A DNA stretch of 64,000 nucleotides. Origin: Clostridiales bacterium. GTDB lineage: Bacteria; Bacillota; Clostridia; Saccharofermentanales; Saccharofermentanaceae. This document shows, one piece after another, positions 17,225 to 24,076 of the stretch. The stretch spans positions 62,001 to 126,000 of the forward strand of contig JAFZVE010000038.1 in assembly GCA_017617995.1 (NCBI GenBank), read 5' to 3'. The notes under the pieces were generated by a model. That model did no database searches and had not been told where the DNA came from. It was given only the letters and a program-made list of their open reading frames with translations. The position numbers and the translations under genes are program-made. How positions within the stretch are numbered: position 1 is the stretch's first letter; every line of letters starts with the position of its first letter.

Positions 17225-18145
17225 TCAATCCTCGGGAGCATCCTGATGAGGTTTTACCTTCCCGCCTTTATCCGAAGAAGGCTTCTCTCCCTGATGTTTC
17301 TTTCTCGGACAGTCCGTCTTGCACTGCGGTTGCGGAGGATTGACCAGCGAGACATCGGCAGCGTCGTAGATCTGCATCTCAGTCTCTTCGTCTTTCTCGA
17401 AACGCACCGTGACCTTCTCCTTGAGAAGATCCGAATAGATGACCACGCCGATTCCATCCGGTGTCTTGACCTTCTTGCCGACCTTGGGAACACGCTTGTT
17501 CGCATCCTCATAAGCGGCCTGCTCATAGGACAGACAGCACATCAGACGACCGCAGGTACCGGTAAGCTTGGTCGGATTCATCGACAGTCCCTGATCCTTC
17601 GCCATGCGGATCGTTACCGGGAGGAACTGGTCGAGATAAGAGCAACAGCAGAGTTCTCTTCCGCAGATACCTAAGCCTCCGACCATCTTGGCCTGCTCAC
17701 GGGATCCGATCTGACGAAGTTCGATCCTCGTTCTGAAGCAGGATGTCAGATCCTTGACCAGTTCGCGGAAATCGACACGCTTATCTGCCGTGAAATAAAA
17801 CGTCAATTTTCTCCCGTCGAAGGAATAGACCGCTTCCACCAGCGTCATCGGAAGTTCGCGGTTCTCGATCAGTTCCAGGCACTTTCGGAAGGCATCTTCC
17901 TCACGGACCTTCTTGTCGCGGTAGTGATCCATCTCCTTGTCACTTGCCATACGCAGGATGGGAATGATCGTCTCATCCACCTTCTCGTCTGGAAGTTCGA
18001 AGGGTTCATCCACTACGAAAGCGATATCCTGTCCGAGCGCGGTATTCACCATGACCGCATCTCCGACCTTGAGCTTGAGATCTCCGGCGAGAAAGCGGTA
18101 TGGTTTTCCCGCATCGTGGAAACGAAGATTTACAACTTTTGCCAT
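17225..18145 (-). CDS. ricT: PSP1-domain protein RicT (YaaT)
   Basis: A 306-residue PSP1 C-terminal-domain protein. In Bacillus subtilis RicT acts with RicA and RicF in a complex that binds [4Fe-4S] clusters, interacts with RNase Y and affects sporulation, competence and biofilm formation. The family cysteines are visible: GICGRELCCCSYL (residues ~156-168) and GTCGRLMCCLSYE (~197-209). The C-terminal tail is a charged, Lys/Asp/Pro-rich extension with two more cysteines. The start codon abuts the holB stop (TAAATG), with AAAGGAG inside the end of holB, so translation is coupled. The order holB-ricT is as in Bacillus. Confidence 0.93.
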   Translation of the reverse strand: MAKVVNLRFHDAGKPYRFLAGDLKLKVGDAVMVNTALGQDIAFVVDEPFELPDEKVDETIIPILRMASDKEMDHYRDKKVREEDAFRKCLELIENRELPMTLVEAVYSFDGRKLTFYFTADKRVDFRELVKDLTSCFRTRIELRQIGSREQAKMVGGLGICGRELCCCSYLDQFLPVTIRMAKDQGLSMNPTKLTGTCGRLMCCLSYEQAAYEDANKRVPKVGKKVKTPDGIGVVIYSDLLKEKVTVRFEKDEETEMQIYDAADVSLVNPPQPQCKTDCPRKKHQGEKPSSDKGGKVKPHQDAPED

Positions 18146-19150
18146 TTACATAACTCCTTTTTTCAATGCCAGAAGCATCCTGCTTACGATCATCTCATAA
18201 TTGCCATTACTCTTATACGCTTTGGCCGCGACCGTAAGGGCCTCACTACAAAGACCGATCTTTCTCATGGTGATTGCATGCTTCTTAACCATCTTGCTAA
18301 TCTTATCTTTTTTTGCCTCTTCCCGCAAGGCATCCGAATCGGGCGCGACTACAGCAAGCGCCATCTCTCCGAGGACCATTTCCATCAGGGAAAGAATGTC
18401 CGCAAAGTGCTCCTTCTCCTCGTCAAAGAATGAATAGCGCTTCGTCATGAGTTCCGTTCTGGACAATTCCGGGAGCTGAAGAAGCAGATCCGTGACCTCT
18501 TCCCAAGCATCCGTGAGCCAGGATGACTCCGACAGTTTCACGGCATACCCGATGATGCCGTTCGAGAAGCGGGCAAACAGCGACGCTTCTTCCGGAAGGA
18601 TCTCCGGATTCATCTTCCTGAGTGCTAAGACTACCTCTTCTTCAGTATTCGGGAATAGGCGGATGCTCTCTGTACGGGACAGTATAGTTGGAAGAAGGCG
18701 CGATTCATCCGATACGGTCAGGATGAAAACCACATTCTTCGGCGGCTCCTCGAGTGTCTTAAGAAGTGCATTTTGTCCTTCTTCACCGAGATAATCCGCA
18801 TCGATCAGATACACCTTTCTTGCCGCGATCTGCGACATAATGGTCACATCGGAAAGGATCTTCGTGCGGACGTCTGCGACTTTTATGTTCTTTTCTCCGG
18901 GTGGAAGCAATAGCTCCCGGTAATCCGGGTGGGTATGTTCTCGTACATAGATACAGTTCGGACAGGTACCGCATCCTCCGTCTTCTGTCGGATGGCTGCA
19001 GAGAAGGCCTTTTGCGAACTCACGGGCCAGGGATTTCTTGCCGATCCCGGGTGGACCCACCAGAACAAAAGCATGCCCCGGGTCTGACGTGAGAGCCGAA
19101 CCGAGGCGTGATTTCGCTATTTTTTGTCCGATCAGTTCAGAAAACGCCAT
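18146..19150 (-). CDS. holB: DNA polymerase III subunit delta'
   Basis: A 334-residue clamp-loader subunit. Walker A reads VLVGPPGIGKKSL (residue ~31-40). A four-cysteine zinc module (CSH...CGTCPNC) follows, then YLIDADYLGEEGQNALLKTLEEPP (Walker B region) and the sensor-1/SRC-like segment ILPTILSRTESIRL. The Lys-Lys in the P-loop and the intact SRT(E) segment are in line with Gram-positive HolB, which serves as the stator that positions the arginine finger. It lies between darA (3-nt gap) and ricT (directly abutting), the standard Bacillota order. Confidence 0.93.
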   Translation of the reverse strand: MAFSELIGQKIAKSRLGSALTSDPGHAFVLVGPPGIGKKSLAREFAKGLLCSHPTEDGGCGTCPNCIYVREHTHPDYRELLLPPGEKNIKVADVRTKILSDVTIMSQIAARKVYLIDADYLGEEGQNALLKTLEEPPKNVVFILTVSDESRLLPTILSRTESIRLFPNTEEEVVLALRKMNPEILPEEASLFARFSNGIIGYAVKLSESSWLTDAWEEVTDLLLQLPELSRTELMTKRYSFFDEEKEHFADILSLMEMVLGEMALAVVAPDSDALREEAKKDKISKMVKKHAITMRKIGLCSEALTVAAKAYKSNGNYEMIVSRMLLALKKGVM

Positions 19151-19153
19151 AGA

Positions 19154-19483
19154 TCACATCTTCTCAAACTGTTCGACGTTGACGACGAAGACCGTCGCAT
19201 CGCCCACTGTGACATCTACGGGGTACGGAACATAGGAACCGCCCATCGCAGACGGGGTAAGACTGGTATTGATCGCAGACTGTCTGCTCGAGGAATACTT
19301 GCGGATCAGATCCAGCACTTCGTCCTTCTTATCCGTTTCTACGACGATCATCAGAGTCGTATTACCGGAGCGCAGGAATCCGCCCGAGGAATTCAGTTTC
19401 GTCACGCGGAATCCGGCTTTATTCAGCTCGGCCATCAGGCGGGGTGTATCCTCATCGTGTACGATTGCAAATACCAGTTTCAT
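19154..19483 (-). CDS. darA: Cyclic-di-AMP receptor (PII-like) DarA/PstA
   Basis: A 109-residue PII-like trimeric protein that binds c-di-AMP (YaaQ/DarA/PstA). Diagnostic segments are MKLVFAIVHDED at the N-terminus, TKLNSSGGFLRSGNTTLMIV (ligand loop region), RQSAINTSL and the C-terminal GDATVFVVNVEQFEKM. The start overlaps the tmk stop by 4 bp (ATGA), and holB begins 3 nt after its stop, so tmk-darA-holB-ricT forms a translationally coupled unit. The downstream partner of DarA is still unknown in most species. No diadenylate cyclase gene is in this window. Confidence 0.95.
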   Translation of the reverse strand: MKLVFAIVHDEDTPRLMAELNKAGFRVTKLNSSGGFLRSGNTTLMIVVETDKKDEVLDLIRKYSSSRQSAINTSLTPSAMGGSYVPYPVDVTVGDATVFVVNVEQFEKM

Positions 19484-20103
19484 TTTCCAAGTACCTCCCA
19501 GACAGCTTTCCTTATCTTCTGATAGATCACATCAGGTGTATCCGTCGCGGGTATTACCCTGATTCTTGACTGCTCTGTGCTCGTGAGAAGATATCCCTCG
19601 CGCACTTTCTTCATAAACGCCAGGCCTTCGGCTTCCAGCCTGTCCTCTTCGTCCGACCGCCCGTGACGTCTTCTGTAGGCGGTCTCCTCGTCAAGGTCGA
19701 GGAGGAACGTGATATCCGGTGCAAGTCCCGCCGTGCTCCAGCGGTTCAGGTAGTCCACGGCTTCCAGTCCCAGTCCTCTCGCGATGCCCTGATAGGCTAC
19801 CGTCGAATCGAAGAACCGGTCACAAATGACGACCTTTCCTTCCTCCAGTTCCGGCTTGATCTTCTCCTCCACGATCTGCGCTCTGGCAGCCTCATAAAGA
19901 AGAAGCTCGGTTCTGGCATGCATCCCGCTGTTCGCTTTATCGAGAAGGATCGTACGGATCTTTTCTCCGATCTGTGTACCGCCCGGTTCACGGATCAGCA
20001 CGAAAGGGATGCCCTCTGACTTCAGATCCGAAGAAAGCATCTCGATCTGGGTGGTCTTGCCGCAACCGTCAATTCCCTCGAAGGTAACAAACAAACCGCT
20101 CAT
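19480..20103 (-). CDS. tmk: Thymidylate kinase
   Basis: A 207-residue dTMP kinase. P-loop FEGIDGCGKTTQ at residues 8-19, LIREPGGTQIGEKIR (the DRX/LID-associated Arg region), VICDRFFDSTVAYQGIARG, and the LID segment with RRRHGRSDEEDRLE. ATG 20103 gives a normal N-terminus (MSGLFVTFEGID) and has AAGGAGG about 10 nt upstream; a longer frame with ten extra residues exists but is unlikely. The gene heads the darA-holB-ricT operon. Confidence 0.95.
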   Translation of the reverse strand: MSGLFVTFEGIDGCGKTTQIEMLSSDLKSEGIPFVLIREPGGTQIGEKIRTILLDKANSGMHARTELLLYEAARAQIVEEKIKPELEEGKVVICDRFFDSTVAYQGIARGLGLEAVDYLNRWSTAGLAPDITFLLDLDEETAYRRRHGRSDEEDRLEAEGLAFMKKVREGYLLTSTEQSRIRVIPATDTPDVIYQKIRKAVWEVLGK

Positions 20104-20145
20104 CTCTTCTATGCCTCCTTCACCTAAAAACATTATATACTAAAA

Positions 20146-20628
20146 TCAATCGAGCTTCACGGAATGGATGCTGGCGATCTCGAGCCAGATCTCCTTCTCG
20201 ATCCGTTCGTTATCCTTGCGGATATCCTCGAGAGTCTCCTCTGCCGGACGACGACGTCCCCAGTTCTTCTGGCGGCCCTCTCTGCCTTCACGGTTATCGC
20301 GGTGTTCCTGATTTCTGTCGTAATTCTTCTTCTCGGAACGGTACTCTCTTCTCTCCCCACCGGCATTCGAACGCTCGCGGTTCTCCTGACGTCTTTCTTC
20401 TCTCTGGGAACCACCCTCGGCATTATTACTATTTCTGTTATTCCGGTTGTAGTTATTTCTCTCGCGGTTTCCGTTCCCGCCGTTTCCACCGTGATTTCCG
20501 CCAGACTTTCTTCTCCGGTTACGGTTACCGCCATTTCCGCCGTTGTTATTATTTCTCGGCGGCTGGGCTCCGTTTGTCGGCGCACCGGCTGGTGCACGAT
20601 TGCTCTTGTTGTTTTCCTGTTCGGCCAT
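20146..20628 (-). CDS. Asn/Gly/Arg-rich low-complexity protein
   Basis: A 160-residue protein whose first ~120 residues are disordered and built from Asn, Gly, Arg, Glu and Gln: NNNNGGNGGNRNRRRK, GGNHGGNGGNG, then RE/NRE/YR repeats. Only the C-terminal ~38 residues look folded (WGRRRPAEETLEDIRKD followed by NERIEKEIWLEIASIHSVKL), a predicted amphipathic helix. The composition resembles RNA-binding RGG/NG-rich regions that phase-separate. GGAGG precedes ATG 20628, and it has its own promoter. It ends 42 nt before the tmk start, so it may be co-transcribed with tmk-darA-holB. Function unknown. Confidence 0.65.
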   Translation of the reverse strand: MAEQENNKSNRAPAGAPTNGAQPPRNNNNGGNGGNRNRRRKSGGNHGGNGGNGNRERNNYNRNNRNSNNAEGGSQREERRQENRERSNAGGERREYRSEKKNYDRNQEHRDNREGREGRQKNWGRRRPAEETLEDIRKDNERIEKEIWLEIASIHSVKLD

Positions 20629-20669
20629 CTAATACCTCCATGTATCTAAAGCAAGAACTAAACATTTCT

Positions 20670-20697
20670 ATTATAGCGGTTTTCCCGATTCATTCAA
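20670..20697 (-). promoter_or_regulatory. SigA-type promoter upstream of the Asn/Gly/Arg-rich gene
   Basis: Reverse strand TTGAAT (20692-20697), 16-bp spacer, TATAAT (20670-20675). The -35 box overlaps the end of folK. Confidence 0.55.
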
Positions 20698-21169
20698 CTC
20701 CGTCACCTGCGGGCAGTTCCCCGAAGTAGCGGACACTTCCCTCCCATTTTTCCGGAATCTCCTTCTCGCCATGAAGGAAACGAAGCGGGACCTGGACAAA
20801 TCCCCGCTCTTGCATCCTCGGATGCGGGATCGTTAGTCTCTGGGTATTCATCGTAAGATCCCCGTAGGTAAGGATATCCACGTCGATCGTACGAGGTCCC
20901 CATCTTATCTCTCTGACACGGTGCAGCGCCTCCTCGATACGCTGACACACCGCCAGTAGCGCCAGTGGTTCCAGAGATGTCTCGATGCGGACCACGATGT
21001 TGAGAAAATCGTCCTGATCTTTATATCCGACCGGATCCGTCTCATATACCGGTGATACGGAAAGGACATGGATCCCGCCCTCCGGACGGTCAAGAAGAGA
21101 GACCGCACGGGACAGATTTCCAAGACGGTCCCCGATATTGCTTCCGAGCGACAGATACGCTTCCGTCAT
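20690..21169 (-). CDS. folK: 6-hydroxymethyl-7,8-dihydropterin pyrophosphokinase
   Basis: A 159-residue HPPK that transfers pyrophosphate from ATP to 6-hydroxymethyl-dihydropterin. Motifs: YLSLGSNIGDRLGNL at the N-terminus, YETDPVGYKDQDDFLN, and the ATP/pterin-binding WGPRTIDVDILTYGD, ending with IPHPRMQERGFVQVPL. It is the last gene of the folE-folP-folB-folK set and overlaps folB by 4 bp. Confidence 0.96.
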   Translation of the reverse strand: MTEAYLSLGSNIGDRLGNLSRAVSLLDRPEGGIHVLSVSPVYETDPVGYKDQDDFLNIVVRIETSLEPLALLAVCQRIEEALHRVREIRWGPRTIDVDILTYGDLTMNTQRLTIPHPRMQERGFVQVPLRFLHGEKEIPEKWEGSVRYFGELPAGDGVE

Positions 21170-21546
21170 AGTACTTCCTCCATCTGTTCTCTCGTCCGCT
21201 CGATAATGACACTCATATACTCGAAATCGCCGTCGATCGGAGCCTTCGGCTTTCGGATCTCGCAGGTGATTCTCTCTACCATGGAGTTTTTTCTCATGAC
21301 GCGGAGGATGATCTGTTCAGCCATATACTCGATGAGATCACAGGAGACATGCTCCACATAGTCCTTCACCAAGTCGAAGACCTTCCCGTAGTCTACCGTA
21401 TCGCGGATGTGATCGGTCCGGCAGCCCTTGATCCGCGGGATCTCCAGTGTGAGAGTAATGACGAACTCCTGGCCGTTTTCCTTCTCCTGCTGAAGGACGC
21501 CCGAGAAACTTTTGAATATCATGTTGGACATCACGATCTTATCCAT
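21166..21546 (-). CDS. folB: Dihydroneopterin aldolase
   Basis: A 126-residue DHNA of the tunnelling fold, converting dihydroneopterin to 6-hydroxymethyl-dihydropterin. It shows the GVLQQEKENGQEFVI strand (G.l..E...gq.f), DTVDYGKVFDLV and the C-terminal IRKPKAPIDGDFEYMSVIIER, where KPKAPI is the conserved active-site Lys segment. It starts 11 nt after folP and overlaps folK by 4 bp. Confidence 0.95.
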   Translation of the reverse strand: MDKIVMSNMIFKSFSGVLQQEKENGQEFVITLTLEIPRIKGCRTDHIRDTVDYGKVFDLVKDYVEHVSCDLIEYMAEQIILRVMRKNSMVERITCEIRKPKAPIDGDFEYMSVIIERTREQMEEVL

Positions 21547-21557
21547 TTCGGTACTCC

Positions 21558-22406
21558 TTATCTCGGATCAAGTGCATCCTGCATCTTTAATACGGAAACA
21601 GTCTCCCAGACGTTGTGAACGCGGATGCATGCGGCCTTTTTCTGTCCGCAGTAAACGGCTACGGACGCCGTCGCCGGGTCTCTTCTGTCCGCCGGAACTC
21701 CCCCGAGGACTTCCCCTACGAAACGCTTCCTGGAAGGTCCGATCAGAAGCGGATACCCCTTCTCCTGGATCTGCGGGATCGCCCTAAGAAGTTCGATCGA
21801 TTCTTTCGTATCGGTTCCGAATCCGATACCCGGATCAAAAAGGATCTTCTCTCTTTTTATCCCGGCCGCATCTGCAATCTTCTCACTCTTTTCGAAGAAA
21901 CGGAGACAGTCATCCACGATCTCTCCCTTCCTCTCAAAAAGCGCCGGATTCGTGTAGTTCGCCATGATGACCACACCGGCACCGCTCTCGGCGACAACAT
22001 CAGCCATCTTACTATCGTACTGCAGTCCCCACACATCGTTGATGATCGAAGCACCGTACTTCAGGGATTCCATAGCGGTCTTACTCTTATATGTATCGAT
22101 GGAGATCGGCACTGTCACCTCGCGGGAGATCAGCTGCAGCGCCGGGATCAGACGGGACAGTTCTTCGTCGGCAGAGATCGCTTCACTTCCCGGACGGGTC
22201 GACTCCGCGCCGATATCAAGGATATCCGCTCCTTCTTCCTGCTGCTGGCGCGCATGGATCAGGGCGTGGTCCGGGGTATAGAAAAGCCCGCCGTCCGAGA
22301 AGGAATCCGGGGTCACGTTCACGATCCCCATCACGAGCATATTGCTGTAATCGAGGACCCTGTCCTTACATATCCAGCATTTCTTCTCACTTGCTGCTTC
22401 AGCCAT
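21558..22406 (-). CDS. folP: Dihydropteroate synthase
   Basis: A 282-residue TIM-barrel enzyme condensing the pterin pyrophosphate with p-aminobenzoate; the sulfonamide target. Signatures: GIVNVTPDSFSDGG, DIGAESTRPGSE, SIDTYKS, INDVWG, DPGIGFGTD, LLIGPSRKRF and the terminal RVHNV. The ATG at 22406 (MAEAASEKK) has GGTGAG a few nt upstream; a GTG 12 nt earlier is possible but lacks a ribosome site. An N-terminal CWIC pair before the barrel is unusual. The gene follows folE by 16 nt. Confidence 0.95.
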   Translation of the reverse strand: MAEAASEKKCWICKDRVLDYSNMLVMGIVNVTPDSFSDGGLFYTPDHALIHARQQQEEGADILDIGAESTRPGSEAISADEELSRLIPALQLISREVTVPISIDTYKSKTAMESLKYGASIINDVWGLQYDSKMADVVAESGAGVVIMANYTNPALFERKGEIVDDCLRFFEKSEKIADAAGIKREKILFDPGIGFGTDTKESIELLRAIPQIQEKGYPLLIGPSRKRFVGEVLGGVPADRRDPATASVAVYCGQKKAACIRVHNVWETVSVLKMQDALDPR

Positions 22407-22422
22407 ATCACTCACCACTTAC

Positions 22423-23043
22423 TCAGAGGATATTTCTCGGTCTGTTGATCAGAGCCAGTGCCTCCGATCGGGTCCTTGCATCCGAACGGCATCCGCCACG
22501 CATAGCAGAGGTGACGGTCTTCGAGCCGGGTTTACGGATACCGCGCATCGTCATGCAGAGGTGCTCGGCCTCGATCACGACACAGACAGACTGGGCGTCG
22601 ACTGCTTTCTGGATCGTATCGGCGATCTCCGAGGTCAGACGCTCCTGCAGCTGCGGCTTACGGGACAGGGTATCGACGATACGGGCCACCTTCGAAAGAC
22701 CCAGGATCTTTCCGTCTCTCGGGATATAGACGACGTGCGCCTTCCCGTGGAACGGAAGGAGGTGATGCTCACACATCGAGTAGAAGGGGATATCGCCGAT
22801 GAGGATCATCTCATCGTCTTCGGATGTGAATGTCTTGATATCCTTGCTGATATCTCTGTGAAGTCCCGAGAAGACCTCGCCGTACATACGTGCCACACGG
22901 TTCGGTGTCTCCTGGAGTCCCTCACGGTCCGGATCCTCACCGACCGCGATCAGGATCTCTCTTACGGCCTTTTCGATCCGCTCTAGGTCCATGCCCTTCC
23001 GGCTTTCCTCCGGTACGCGGAAATCGTCATCATATACGCTCAT
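22423..23043 (-). CDS. folE: GTP cyclohydrolase I
   Basis: A 206-residue type I GTP cyclohydrolase, the first step from GTP to dihydroneopterin triphosphate. The zinc ligands are visible in [17 protein letters not shown] and [12 protein letters not shown]; also [11 protein letters not shown] and the [10 protein letters not shown] segment. This Zn-type enzyme heads the folE-folP-folB-folK run. folC, pabB and the Nudix/phosphatase step are not in the window. It starts 12 nt after the AraC regulator on the same strand. Confidence 0.97.
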   Translation of the reverse strand: MSVYDDDFRVPEESRKGMDLERIEKAVREILIAVGEDPDREGLQETPNRVARMYGEVFSGLHRDISKDIKTFTSEDDEMILIGDIPFYSMCEHHLLPFHGKAHVVYIPRDGKILGLSKVARIVDTLSRKPQLQERLTSEIADTIQKAVDAQSVCVVIEAEHLCMTMRGIRKPGSKTVTSAMRGGCRSDARTRSEALALINRPRNIL

Positions 23044-23054
23044 TTTCTGTCTCC

Positions 23055-24050
23055 TTATTCAGCATATTTATGTCTGTATTCCATGGGCGTCATACCCTTC
23101 TGTTTTCTAAATGCCACATTAAATCTCTGTGGGCTCGAAAAACCAACCGAAGTCGCGATACCGCTGACCTTGATCTCTTTCTGGGTCAGGAGCCGGCAGG
23201 CCGCCTCGATACGGATCTGCATCAGGTAGTTCATCGGGCTGATACCGAATTCATCGCGAAATGCTCTGGTAAAGTAACCCTGGCTTAGGAAGACGTAGGA
23301 TGCGGTCTCCGCCACGGTCACGCCGCGATCGTAGTTCTCGTCGAGATAGTCGCGTGCGATCAGGACCAGTTCTCTGGCCTTTCCATTCTTTACACGGAGA
23401 CTCTCCTCCCACTCTTCCCGAAGTGCACGCGACAGCGTGATCAGAAGTTCCATCGTGAGGATCTGCATCATCATGTCCTTCGCATAGGCATCTTCCCGAC
23501 TCTCTCGCATGATCCTCTCGGCCAGTGCACCGATCGCCTGACGGCTCTTACCGGAGATCATGAGATAGGGCGAACCTTCACCCATACCGTTCTCGCCCTG
23601 GGCAAAGTCCAGGAAATACTCGAGCGGGAGCGAAGAAACATTCTCCTGCAGGAAAGGAACAGTCGGACCGCCACGGAGGCGTCCGTTGGCCATCGGCTGG
23701 GTCTCCTTCGGTTTCGAAAGAAGCGCCTGCTGCGCCTTCTGGATATCGGACGAGAATCCGAAGTAAAGAACGACCATATCGGCCGGACCTTCGAGCACAC
23801 GGACCGAGTGCGTCATCTGCGGGCGGATGATCAGGGTACTCCCCTTCGTCACCTGCACGACTTTACCGTTGATCGTAAACTCGCACTTTCCTCTGCGCAG
23901 ATAGAGAAGTTCGTGAGAAGTATGGCGGCTCGATGTCGGAAAAGGCGTAGATGTCTCATAGCAGTGCTCCACGCCTTCGAAAACGACCGGTATGGAACCG
24001 GACTTCTCCAGTATGCTTTTTTCAAATGCCGGTAATAAATCTTCGACCAT
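23055..24050 (-). CDS. AraC-family regulator with cupin sensor domain
   Basis: A 331-residue regulator. The N-terminal cupin (residues ~20-110: [18 protein letters not shown]...[14 protein letters not shown]) is the small-molecule sensor of many Clostridial carbohydrate regulators. The C-terminal ~100 residues are two helix-turn-helix motifs ending [27 protein letters not shown] 24050 is selected because AAAGGAG lies 7 nt upstream; an ATG 21 nt earlier precedes that ribosome site. It sits between an esterase-like gene (26 nt upstream) and folE (12 nt downstream), all on one strand. Whether it governs either is unknown; sensing a sugar for the esterase-like gene is the more natural reading. 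Confidence 0.88.
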   Translation of the reverse strand: MVEDLLPAFEKSILEKSGSIPVVFEGVEHCYETSTPFPTSSRHTSHELLYLRRGKCEFTINGKVVQVTKGSTLIIRPQMTHSVRVLEGPADMVVLYFGFSSDIQKAQQALLSKPKETQPMANGRLRGGPTVPFLQENVSSLPLEYFLDFAQGENGMGEGSPYLMISGKSRQAIGALAERIMRESREDAYAKDMMMQILTMELLITLSRALREEWEESLRVKNGKARELVLIARDYLDENYDRGVTVAETASYVFLSQGYFTRAFRDEFGISPMNYLMQIRIEAACRLLTQKEIKVSGIATSVGFSSPQRFNVAFRKQKGMTPMEYRHKYAE

Positions 24051-24076
24051 CGGGCAGCTCCTTTCTGTCATTTCCT

